Below are positions 32,641 to 40,680 of a stretch of DNA of 64,000 nucleotides, in pieces. The DNA lies in NCBI GenBank assembly GCA_024998685.1, contig JACOEH010000017.1:1-64000 (forward strand). The letters run 5' to 3'. Both the position numbers and the translations under genes were made by a program. The notes beneath the pieces are model-generated. The model saw only the letters and a list, made by a program, of their open reading frames with translations, was not told where the DNA came from and did not search any database. The DNA is from Nitrospira sp. (lineage in GTDB: Bacteria > Nitrospirota > Nitrospiria > Nitrospirales > Nitrospiraceae). The first letter of the stretch is position 1. Each line of letters opens with the position of its first letter.

Positions 32641-34563
32641 ATGGCTCCATTAACGGGCAAGCGCGTGTTTTCGATCATGGCGCTCTGCATGATGGTCGGC
32701 CTCCTTCTGCTCCCAATCGTCATAGCTCTACCTTCGCCGGCTATCGGTGAAGAGGCTCCTGCTGGCGATACGGCGAAGAAGGATGGAGATAAAGTTGAGA
32801 AAGGCCGGGATGTTTATTACAAGACGGAGGGTATCGTAGTCGGCGCTCCCGCTCCTAAGACCACGGATGGCCCCAAGGACTATCCACGATACAACTTCGA
32901 AAGTCGTGTCTTGATCTGGTTTGCCAACCAACAGCATCTTTATTATGGCAGCTTCGTGTTGGCGGTCCCGATTTTCTGCATGATCATTGAATTTATGGGC
33001 GTCGTGACCAAGGACAAGGCGCTTGCTAAGCGTTACGATCAACTGGCCTATGATTTTATTAAGATCAGTCTCACGGCCTACTCCCTCACGGCCATTCTTG
33101 GTGGCATTCTGATATTTACGTTTCTGACTCTGTACCCGGCGTTCTTCGGGTATCTATCCAGCATATTCCGTCCAGTCATGCACATCTATGCGTTGATGTT
33201 TGTGGCTGAGAGCGGAACTCTCTATATCTATTATTATGGCTGGGACAAGATGAAGGAAGGTTTTCTGAAATGGATTCATCTGAGTATGTCGGTGGTCTTG
33301 AATATCATCGGCACGCTGCTTATGTTCCTGGCGAATTCTTGGATTGGATTCATGATGTCGCCAGCCGGTGTCGATGAGCAGGGTCGATACCTTGGAAATA
33401 TCTGGCATGTGATCCATACCGCTTTGTGGAACCCGCTCAATCTTCATCGCATCCTGGGGAATATGGCGTTTGGCGGTGGAGTGGTCGCCGCTTACGCCGC
33501 GTATAAGTTCCTGGCAGCGAAGACCGATGAAGACCGCGCACACTACGATTGGATGGGTTACATCGCAATGGCGCTTGGCGTGGCCTTCTTGATTCCGCTC
33601 CCTTTTGCCGGCTATTGGCTCATGCGTGAAGTGTATGCATACCGCCAGCAGATGGGGATCACGTTGATGGGCGGATTGCTGGCCTGGCTATTTATTATTC
33701 AGGCTACGATGATCGGAATTCTTTTCTTAAGCTCCAACTACTACCTCTGGCAGGCAATGGGCCGCATGCGTGGTGCGGAGAAGTATCAACGATATATTAA
33801 GTATCTCGTGTTTCTGCTCATCTGCGGATTTTTGGTTTTTATTACACCGCACACCATGGTTATGACACCGGCTGAATTGAAGGCCATGGGAGGACAGCAG
33901 CATCCGGTGCTGGGTAACTTTGGAGTTATGTCCGCCAAGAATGGCGGCATCAATGTGATGATTACGACCACAGTGTTGAGCTTCATCTGGTACATGCGAG
34001 GCAATAAAGTCTCGACGGTATCATGGGCGAAGTTCGGAAACATCTTCATGGGCGTATTCTTCGCCTGCGCGTACATCAACATCATCTGGCTCGCAATTTA
34101 CGGGTATTATATTCCGGCGAACGTGCGGGTCGGTTTGTCTGTCCCGCAAGTGGCGACGACTTTGTCATGTCTCTTCTTTATGTTCGCGCTGAACAGTGTG
34201 ATGATGAGAGGGGCAAAGCAAATGGGGCCGATTGAGTGGGGCAAGATTTCCGTCCGCTCACAGTATGCCCTCATCATGTTGGCGACCGCGTTCACCTGGA
34301 TGATGGCATTAATGGGCTATATCCGCTCTTCCGTTCGCCTGTTCTGGCACGTTAATGAAATCATGCGGGATAACTCCCCTTGGGCCTATACTCATACGGT
34401 GGGATTCGCCGCTAACATGATTTCTTTCAATGTGCTGTTTTTCTGGATCAGTATCCTTTTCGTCTTCTGGATGGGCAGCTTGTCGGCGAAAAAGGTTCCG
34501 GTCGAGGCAAAGGCAGGTATTCCGGGTGGTGTCCCGCAACCGGCTCCCGCTGCTGGTCGCTAA
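32641..34563 (+). CDS. Cytochrome bd-like oxidase subunit I homologue (copy 2)
   Basis: A 640-residue paralogue of the gene at 27185, with AGGGAGG before ATG 32641. A signal-like helix and a charged linker (about 36-60) precede about 14 helices. Histidines are conserved with copy 1: 'ANQQHLYYGSFVLAVPIF', 'WHVIHTALWNPLNLHRIL', 'TPHTMVM' and 'GGQQHPVLGNFGVMSAKNG'. It likewise lacks the CydA quinol-loop motif, and the C-terminus is Pro/Ala-rich. Unlike copy 1 it is followed directly by three c-type cytochromes, so it probably takes electrons from, or gives them to, cytochrome c rather than quinol. This is inference. Confidence 0.78.
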   Translation: MAPLTGKRVFSIMALCMMVGLLLLPIVIALPSPAIGEEAPAGDTAKKDGDKVEKGRDVYYKTEGIVVGAPAPKTTDGPKDYPRYNFESRVLIWFANQQHLYYGSFVLAVPIFCMIIEFMGVVTKDKALAKRYDQLAYDFIKISLTAYSLTAILGGILIFTFLTLYPAFFGYLSSIFRPVMHIYALMFVAESGTLYIYYYGWDKMKEGFLKWIHLSMSVVLNIIGTLLMFLANSWIGFMMSPAGVDEQGRYLGNIWHVIHTALWNPLNLHRILGNMAFGGGVVAAYAAYKFLAAKTDEDRAHYDWMGYIAMALGVAFLIPLPFAGYWLMREVYAYRQQMGITLMGGLLAWLFIIQATMIGILFLSSNYYLWQAMGRMRGAEKYQRYIKYLVFLLICGFLVFITPHTMVMTPAELKAMGGQQHPVLGNFGVMSAKNGGINVMITTTVLSFIWYMRGNKVSTVSWAKFGNIFMGVFFACAYINIIWLAIYGYYIPANVRVGLSVPQVATTLSCLFFMFALNSVMMRGAKQMGPIEWGKISVRSQYALIMLATAFTWMMALMGYIRSSVRLFWHVNEIMRDNSPWAYTHTVGFAANMISFNVLFFWISILFVFWMGSLSAKKVPVEAKAGIPGGVPQPAPAAGR

Positions 34564-34591
34564 TTAATGTTTATTAAAGTTTGCTCAAATG

Positions 34592-34615
34592 GCGAGGGAA
34601 GTTCTCTTCCCTCGC
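34592..34615 (+). promoter_or_regulatory. Strong hairpin between bd-like gene 2 and the first cytochrome gene
   Basis: GCGAGGGAAG (34592-34601), loop TTCT, and its exact complement CTTCCCTCGC (34606-34615). No T-run follows, so it is more likely an mRNA stabiliser or processing hairpin than a terminator. It would protect the upstream message and set unequal expression in one operon. Confidence 0.5.
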
Positions 34616-34638
34616 TGTAGCTGTAGGAGGTCAGGACC

Positions 34639-35946
34639 TTGGGTAACTTGATTGCTGAAACGCTCTCGTCAAGTTGGATGGCTTTGGCCATCCTTGCAGG
34701 TCTGATGGTCTATTTTCAGGTGTCTATCAGCGATCCTGCTGCAAAAAAGCGCGCGGTGTTCAAGACATTCATCGGGATTGTTTCTTGCTTCTTTTTGTTC
34801 ATGGCAATCGTCAATTACAAAACGAATTTTTATGGCGAAAGCCGTTTGCTGCCGGTGTCTCTTGTGACGATTACGGTGACGACCTTCGTCATGGCGTTGT
34901 ACTTTACCAATCTCAGTGCAATGTTGAAGGTCGGCGGGTTTATGTTTTTCGTGGCCGCATTCCTTTCGGGCTATGGGAACTGGCTTCCGCAGGTCGAAGG
35001 TGGGTTTCCGCCCGTAGAAGAGAAGAAAACGTGGGATTCGATGTCTCCGCAACAGCTGGCTGATGAAGGTGAGAAGATTATCTTTGGAGGTGTCGGGAAA
35101 AACAAGGAACAGGGCGCAATCGGCAAGGGGCAATGTCCCCTCTGCCACGCATTCCATGCGGGCATGCTCGGGGAGCGGGCACCTAACCTATTGGGACTTC
35201 CCACTCGGGGGAAGGAGCGGTTGGATGATCCCAAATACTCCAAAGGTAACCCATCCAAGCGTGAATACGAAGTCAAGGAAGCTTTCGCTGGCTCTGGAAC
35301 TGCAGAAAACTCACAAGAGTACATTGCGGAATCGCATGCTTGTCCGAGCTGTTATGTGGTTTCAGGGTATGGCGTGAAGGGGACGAATGACAAGCAAAGT
35401 CCGATGCCTGCTATTCATAAACCGCCGATTTCACTCAGTCTTCAAGAGCTTGCAGCTGTAGACACATGGATGTATGTGCGTGAGGGAATAGAGCCTCCCC
35501 CCTTTGAAGAGATCGTAAAGTCATACGAAAAGTTCATCCCGGAAGCCGATCGTCCTAAGATGGCCGAGGATAAGCCCGCAGGAGCTACTTCGTTGATGGC
35601 TGATGGGTCGGAACCGGTCGATCAGATTTTTGCTAAAGCACAGTGCGTGTCATGCCATACGATTCCGGGAATCCCTGGAGCCATGGGTACCATTGGTCCC
35701 AAACTTGAAGAGGGCACAACTGCTGCCCAACGCATAAAGGACCCTACGTATAAGGGCACGGCAAAATCACCTGCCGAATACATTATGGAATCTATTGTGG
35801 ATCCCAGCGCCTATGTTGTAAAGCCTTTCCCGGATAATACGATGCCGAAAGTCTTTGGGCAAAAGTTGAGCGCGGGTGCGTTGAAAAAGATTGTCGATTA
35901 TTTGTCGCAGGTGAAGGCCGGAGCGCCGCCACCAAAGATTTCATAG
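34639..35946 (+). CDS. Membrane-bound dihaem c-type cytochrome
   Basis: The TTG start at 34639 has GGAGG nine bases upstream. The 435-residue protein starts with three or four membrane helices (to about residue 110), then has two cytochrome c domains. Haem sites are CPLCH (about 166) and CVSCH (about 336). A CPSCY at about 235 is not a haem site: by alignment it matches 'DPSAYVV' of the second domain, which precedes the Met ligand ('SPMP', 'NTMP'). It thus carries an extra Cys pair. Located directly after the bd-like gene, it is a likely electron-transfer partner. Confidence 0.8.
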   Translation: MGNLIAETLSSSWMALAILAGLMVYFQVSISDPAAKKRAVFKTFIGIVSCFFLFMAIVNYKTNFYGESRLLPVSLVTITVTTFVMALYFTNLSAMLKVGGFMFFVAAFLSGYGNWLPQVEGGFPPVEEKKTWDSMSPQQLADEGEKIIFGGVGKNKEQGAIGKGQCPLCHAFHAGMLGERAPNLLGLPTRGKERLDDPKYSKGNPSKREYEVKEAFAGSGTAENSQEYIAESHACPSCYVVSGYGVKGTNDKQSPMPAIHKPPISLSLQELAAVDTWMYVREGIEPPPFEEIVKSYEKFIPEADRPKMAEDKPAGATSLMADGSEPVDQIFAKAQCVSCHTIPGIPGAMGTIGPKLEEGTTAAQRIKDPTYKGTAKSPAEYIMESIVDPSAYVVKPFPDNTMPKVFGQKLSAGALKKIVDYLSQVKAGAPPPKIS

Positions 35947-35988
35947 CCTCCAGCTGCCTGTTACGCAGAGAGTAAAGGGAGTTTTCCA

Positions 35989-37026
35989 ATGAAAGCGTTA
36001 ATGTCTCTCGGTGCACTGATTGGAGTAGCGGGACTTCTCCTGCTTGCAGGGATGATCTTCAATGTCATCCCTTCGAGCACTGTACGTTTAGTCGAAGGCT
36101 ATATGCCGATGCAGATGCTTTTTGAGCTTACCTGTTTCGTCGCCGGCTTTGCAGGACTGAGCTATATGATGAGCGCTATGGGCATGCCGCTTTCTCGTTT
36201 TTGGCAGGGAATCGGCTTCTGGGCATTCATACTGCTTTATCTGAAATATCGCGTCTATCCACCGATCCCCTTCAGCGTCCGCGCCATGTATGGCACCGTG
36301 TCTCTCGTCGCGGTCTTCATGTGGGTTTCGGCTAGTGAGGAAGATTGGAAAAAATTCAAACAGCCCATTATGAACGTACTGGACGCACAGACCGGGATGA
36401 ATAAGCTTTTGCGTTACATGTATCTGGTACTTCTTCCAATTCTTATCGGTGGATTCTCTTACAACGCAATGATGCCGAAGTCCGAAGAACCCATCGAGTT
36501 AAGAACGGTTCACCCGGCACCACCGGCCAGCACAAAGGTCCATGGTAAGACCTATACATTACAGACTTCGCAAAATCCATATCGAGTCAATCCAGAAGGA
36601 AAATACGATCAAGATTTCACGAACGCGAATATCGTCGAGCAAGGTATGGGTCGGTTGATGAAGCCCAATGCCAATCCGTGGGATGACAAAAATCAAGGCT
36701 ACCTGAAGTATGTACGTGAAGGCGGAGAGATATTCTTCCAGAATTGTCATTTCTGTCATGGCGATAACCTGAACGGCCGCGGACTACATGCCTTCGCTTT
36801 CAACCCGATACCTGCAAACTTCACCGACCCAGGTACTATTGCCCAGCTGCAAGAAACCTTTATATTTTGGCGCGTTTCCAAGGGTGGTATTGGGTTGCCC
36901 AACGAAGGATTTCCATGGGCCTCAGTTATGCCGCCCTGGGAACAACATTTAACGGTTGATGAAATTTGGAAAGTAATTTTGTTCGAATATTGGCACACCG
37001 GCTACTATCCACGGACCTGGGATTAG
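35989..37026 (+). CDS. Membrane-bound monohaem c-type cytochrome
   Basis: A 345-residue protein with about five N-terminal helices (for example 'GALIGVAGLLLLAGMIFNVI', 'MQMLFELTCFVAGFAGL') and a periplasmic C-terminal cytochrome c domain. The single haem site is CHFCH near residue 253, followed by 'GRGLHAFAFNPIPANF' and a Met-containing 'SVMPPWEQHLTVDEIW' that offers the sixth ligand. The fold of the haem domain is like that of cytochromes in alternative complexes. Second of three cytochrome genes in this operon. Confidence 0.8.
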   Translation: MKALMSLGALIGVAGLLLLAGMIFNVIPSSTVRLVEGYMPMQMLFELTCFVAGFAGLSYMMSAMGMPLSRFWQGIGFWAFILLYLKYRVYPPIPFSVRAMYGTVSLVAVFMWVSASEEDWKKFKQPIMNVLDAQTGMNKLLRYMYLVLLPILIGGFSYNAMMPKSEEPIELRTVHPAPPASTKVHGKTYTLQTSQNPYRVNPEGKYDQDFTNANIVEQGMGRLMKPNANPWDDKNQGYLKYVREGGEIFFQNCHFCHGDNLNGRGLHAFAFNPIPANFTDPGTIAQLQETFIFWRVSKGGIGLPNEGFPWASVMPPWEQHLTVDEIWKVILFEYWHTGYYPRTWD

Positions 37027-37068
37027 TCGCCATACTCTTAAGGAATGCCAAACCCGACATAAGAAATA

Positions 37069-38859
37069 ATGAAGATGAGGCTAAACATGATGGACAGCAT
37101 AACTCAGAAGGCCGGAATCATAGCGGCTGCTGCCTTCGGAGTCGTTCTGGTGTCTAGTGCAGGCTATTCGATTGTTTCAGCGCAAGGGCTCCCTGAAGGT
37201 TTTAAGAAGGGGGATCTCGCTCCTGAACCGTCGGCAGAAATGATTGAAGCGGGAAAGCGAGTCTATTTCACCAAGTGTGTGTGGTGTCATGGAGTGGATG
37301 GAGCCGGAGACGGACCTGGAGCTGATCGACTCTGGCCTCGCCCGCGGAATTTCAATCAAGGGACTTTTAAAATTCGCCACACTGCGAGCGGCGAACTTCC
37401 ATTGTTTGACGCTAAAAAACCTGTCCCTGGTCAAAATGATCTTTTTGAGACGGTTACTCATGGGCTTCCAGGCTCTGCCATGCCACCTTGGGAAGGTATT
37501 CTGACTGAAGAACAGCGCCTTCAGGTGTTGTCCTTTGTCACCACTCAACTGGTCAAGGATCGGAAATTTACGGATAAACAGACTGAAACTCAAACGGTAT
37601 TACAGTTGGCTGAACTCAAGGCCAAACCGGCAACCGATGAAAGCAAAAAGCGCGGTTCCGAACTCGTCGTCGAGAAGAAGTGTGTCGAATGTCACGGCAT
37701 GGAAGGGCGCGGTGATGGGAATGCTTTTAATTTGAAAGACGATTGGGGATTTTCGATCCAGCCGGCCGATTGGCACAAGTGCTGGAACTTCCGTGGTAGC
37801 CGTCAGGATCCATATAATGTGGGCAACATCTTCAGAACCTTTTCGACAGGGGTCAACGGTACTCCGATGCCCTCGTTTGCGGATAACACGACGGTGGATG
37901 AACGATGGGATATCGCGAACTTTGTGAATTCTCTCTGTGAAAGGGATGCGCTGGGCAATCCGCTTCCGATCGACCCACTGACTGACAAGCCGAAGATCAA
38001 TTTCGTGATTCCCTCCGATATGGTCGAAGGAGAAATCCCGACCGACATCGGACATGAGGCCTGGCAAAAAGCTCCGAAGCGTTACGTGGCTATGGGTGGG
38101 CAGATTACCCACAAGCCGAGAAACTTTGTGAATCGAATTGACGACATCTGGGTGCGGTCGCTCTACAACGATAAATCAATCGTCTATCTTCTCGAGTGGG
38201 ATGACCGAACGAAGAGTGTGGCTGAAGGCAAACTTCCATGGGCCCCGACTCAAGTCAATATTGATGTCAAAGAGCAGGATCCAAAGACTGGTGAGGAAGG
38301 GTCGATCGCAGCGCACCAAAATAACTACACGGTGTACAACGATGCGATCGCTATTGAAACTGCTGTGAAATGGAAGGAGCTGCCGGCTCCAATCAAGCCT
38401 CGCTATCTGTTCGGGACGAACGACCAATTCCCGGTTGATATCGTCAAGTGGGAGGCCGACGGATCTCTCAGGGCGTTCAAAGGTACAGGCTGGGATAAGG
38501 ATTTCGAAGAACGCGATAACTATGAAGAGAGTATGAAGCTCTTAAAGGGCGAATGGAAGGATGGTCGCTGGTATGTGATGATCCAACGTCCGCTGGGGAA
38601 TAAGAAGGACCAAGATTATGACGAAGATACCTTCTTCGAAGTAGGACAATACATTCCGACCGTGTTCTTCGCATGGGATGGTCATAATGGCGATGCTGGA
38701 CGAAAGATGGCGGTCTCCGCATTCTTTTATACATTCATGAATCCACCGATTCCCCGTGAGACATATATCTATCCGGCGGTCATTGCCGTCGGAGTTGTGT
38801 TGCTGGAAGGATGGGTTTTGACTCGTCGTGCCAATAAGAAAAAAGGTAAGACGCTGTAG
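37069..38859 (+). CDS. Dihaem cytochrome c fused to an ethylbenzene-dehydrogenase-like haem domain
   Basis: A 596-residue protein. ATG 37087 (with 'gatgagg' upstream) may be the real start. A signal peptide or anchor (AGIIAAAAFGVVLVSSAGY) is followed by two cytochrome c domains with CVWCH (about 70) and CVECH (about 205), each with a 'MPPW'/'MPSF' ligand segment. From about 320 to 560 comes a domain like the gamma subunit of ethylbenzene dehydrogenase and nitrite oxidoreductase ('GHEAWQKAPKRYVAMGGQ', 'VYLLEWDDRTKS'), which binds a further haem. It ends in a membrane helix and basic tail. A multi-haem electron carrier, last in the block before the terminator. Confidence 0.82.
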   Translation: MKMRLNMMDSITQKAGIIAAAAFGVVLVSSAGYSIVSAQGLPEGFKKGDLAPEPSAEMIEAGKRVYFTKCVWCHGVDGAGDGPGADRLWPRPRNFNQGTFKIRHTASGELPLFDAKKPVPGQNDLFETVTHGLPGSAMPPWEGILTEEQRLQVLSFVTTQLVKDRKFTDKQTETQTVLQLAELKAKPATDESKKRGSELVVEKKCVECHGMEGRGDGNAFNLKDDWGFSIQPADWHKCWNFRGSRQDPYNVGNIFRTFSTGVNGTPMPSFADNTTVDERWDIANFVNSLCERDALGNPLPIDPLTDKPKINFVIPSDMVEGEIPTDIGHEAWQKAPKRYVAMGGQITHKPRNFVNRIDDIWVRSLYNDKSIVYLLEWDDRTKSVAEGKLPWAPTQVNIDVKEQDPKTGEEGSIAAHQNNYTVYNDAIAIETAVKWKELPAPIKPRYLFGTNDQFPVDIVKWEADGSLRAFKGTGWDKDFEERDNYEESMKLLKGEWKDGRWYVMIQRPLGNKKDQDYDEDTFFEVGQYIPTVFFAWDGHNGDAGRKMAVSAFFYTFMNPPIPRETYIYPAVIAVGVVLLEGWVLTRRANKKKGKTL

Positions 38860-38897
38860 CATTTCTTAGCGACACGCTTCAGGCGCAGTCAAGAGAT

Positions 38898-38932
38898 AGA
38901 GGGGGTGGGGAGACCTACCCCCTCTTTTTTTT
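38898..38932 (+). terminator. Intrinsic terminator of the respiratory block
   Basis: AGAGGGGGT (38898-38906) pairs exactly with ACCCCCTCT (38917-38925), followed by a run of T. It lies 39 bases after the last cytochrome gene and 18 before mobA. Confidence 0.9.
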
Positions 38933-38950
38933 CAAAGAAGTCATACGTTC

Positions 38951-39568
38951 ATGATTGCTGATGTGACGGGCGTACTGCTGGCCGGTGGAAAGAGCAGGAG
39001 GATGGGAGAAGACAAGCGATTTATCCTTGTCGGTCAGCGGACCCTCTTTGAGCGGAGCTGCGCTGTTCTCCGTGATTTGTTCGAGCATGTATGTGTCGTC
39101 ATTGCTCAAGACAGTCCGTCGTTCCAAGCAGACGTACCGGTGGTCCGGGATCTTATTCCGGACTGTGGAAGCCTTGGGGGATTGTACACGGGTCTTCGTT
39201 TGGCGAAGACCCAACATGTTTTCCTCACGGCCTGCGATATGCCGTTCCTGAACCCGGATGTCGTTCGGTATATGGTTCGGCTGAAAGACCAAGCTGATAT
39301 TGTCATCTGTCGTTGGGCGACTCGTCTGCAGCCAGCCCATGCGGTGTATGGCCGAGGCTGCCTTCCCGTTATTGAGGAAATGATCACCCTCCACAATAAG
39401 AAGATTTACAGCATGATAGATCACCCCGCTCTTCGCGTACGCGTGATTGCCGAAGGGGAGATCAGGCAAATCGACCACGATGGGCGTTCCATGTTCAATG
39501 TCAATACGCCATCCGATTTGGAACAGGCTCGATCAGTGCACGATGCTGATACGGGTCTCGGATCATAG
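38951..39568 (+). CDS. mobA: Molybdenum cofactor guanylyltransferase
   Basis: A 205-residue nucleotidyltransferase. The signature LAGGKSRRMGEDK at about residues 9-22 is diagnostic; 'DCGSLGGLYTGLRLAKTQ' and 'FLTACDMPFLNPDVV' complete the GTP/metal site. It attaches GMP to molybdopterin to form the bis-MGD cofactor used by DMSO-reductase-type enzymes, which include nitrite oxidoreductase. It starts 18 bases beyond a strong terminator, so it needs its own promoter. Confidence 0.9.
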   Translation: MIADVTGVLLAGGKSRRMGEDKRFILVGQRTLFERSCAVLRDLFEHVCVVIAQDSPSFQADVPVVRDLIPDCGSLGGLYTGLRLAKTQHVFLTACDMPFLNPDVVRYMVRLKDQADIVICRWATRLQPAHAVYGRGCLPVIEEMITLHNKKIYSMIDHPALRVRVIAEGEIRQIDHDGRSMFNVNTPSDLEQARSVHDADTGLGS

Positions 39569-39583
39569 TGTTTGAGGAGACAA

Positions 39584-40588
39584 GTGAAACGCACTATCCT
39601 TATTGTTCATCCCGGTGCGCTTGGGGATGTCCTGCTGGCTGTTCCAGCGATAAGGAACCTAAGCAGGAAGTTTTCTCAGCATGAGACCGTACTCATAGCT
39701 GCTGCAGCCGTGGGCCGACTACTATCGGAATGTGGAGTGATTGACGATTGGATTCCATTGGAAGGGCAAGCGTGTCTAGGATTGTTTTCAGACACGGTAT
39801 CAATCACGGAAGAATTACAATCATGGTTGAACCGATGTGATGCGGCTGTGGTCTGGACGGAAGACAAAGACGGCGCCCTTGGTTTCTTATTTCAAAAATT
39901 CTGCATAGCGTGGGTTCAGATTCAGTCGCCATTTTCTCCGGTATTACGGGCGAGGCATCAGAGCAACCGCTTTCTTGAGACGCTGGGTGAAACGGCGGGA
40001 GATATTTCATCGGAGAGAACGGTACAAGTTCCTCCCCATCTCTTGGAGCAGGGTAAAGACTATCTTGAGGCGCTGAGGATCTCACGCGATCGATCGCTGG
40101 CCCTTGTACATCCGGGGAGTGGAAGCGTTCATAAATGCCTTGAACCCAGAAGAATGGCCTCGCTGATTGAACAGTTGCGGCGAGGAGGGGTGTGCCCGCT
40201 GATCTTGGAGGGACCAGCGGATCAAGATGCCGTTGGCCATGCACTGCAGTTTATGAGTAAGCCACCTCTTGTTCTCAGAAACCTTGATCTTTCCCAGCTT
40301 GCGGGAGTACTTGCGCAGGTCACGTTCTATATCGGTCATGATTCGGGTGTGACCCATTTGTCCGCTTTGTTGGGTGTACCGACTATTGCCTTATTCGGTC
40401 CAACAGACCCGCAGCGGTGGGCATCACATGGTCGCCATGTGACGATCTTGCGTGGGGCACCCTGTATTTGCGAGTCGTGGGAAACAGTTAAAAGGTGCGC
40501 GGAGAAACCCTGTCTTAAAGTGCCGATCGAAGAGATTCAGATGGCATCGGGACTTGCGATGGAGGAAGAGCAGTGCAAACCCTCGTAA
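39584..40588 (+). CDS. Glycosyltransferase family 9 (heptosyltransferase-like)
   Basis: GTG 39584 with TGAGGAG upstream is preferred to TTG 39572. The 334-residue product has the family start 'ILIVHPGALGDVLLAVPAI', the donor-site segment 'LALVHPGSGSVHKC', 'PLILEGPADQDAVG' and the late signature 'YIGHDSGVTHLSALLGVPTI' with 'LFGPTDPQRWASHG'. Such enzymes add heptose or a similar sugar to the lipopolysaccharide core. It follows mobA after 15 bases, so the two are likely co-transcribed though unrelated in function. Confidence 0.85.
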   Translation: MKRTILIVHPGALGDVLLAVPAIRNLSRKFSQHETVLIAAAAVGRLLSECGVIDDWIPLEGQACLGLFSDTVSITEELQSWLNRCDAAVVWTEDKDGALGFLFQKFCIAWVQIQSPFSPVLRARHQSNRFLETLGETAGDISSERTVQVPPHLLEQGKDYLEALRISRDRSLALVHPGSGSVHKCLEPRRMASLIEQLRRGGVCPLILEGPADQDAVGHALQFMSKPPLVLRNLDLSQLAGVLAQVTFYIGHDSGVTHLSALLGVPTIALFGPTDPQRWASHGRHVTILRGAPCICESWETVKRCAEKPCLKVPIEEIQMASGLAMEEEQCKPS

Positions 40589-40680
40589 TTCCAGATGAAC
40601 CGCCTTGTCTCTCGCTGCTTCATAATGTTAGAGTGCTCCGTTGTTTTTCCCTTCATTCGTAGGGACTTAGGAGAATCGTT

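Noticed and set aside
37069..38859. Identification as the nitrite oxidoreductase gamma subunit
   Set aside because: Only the ethylbenzene-dehydrogenase-like domain is shared; the two cytochrome c domains and the absence of nxrA/nxrB nearby argue against it.
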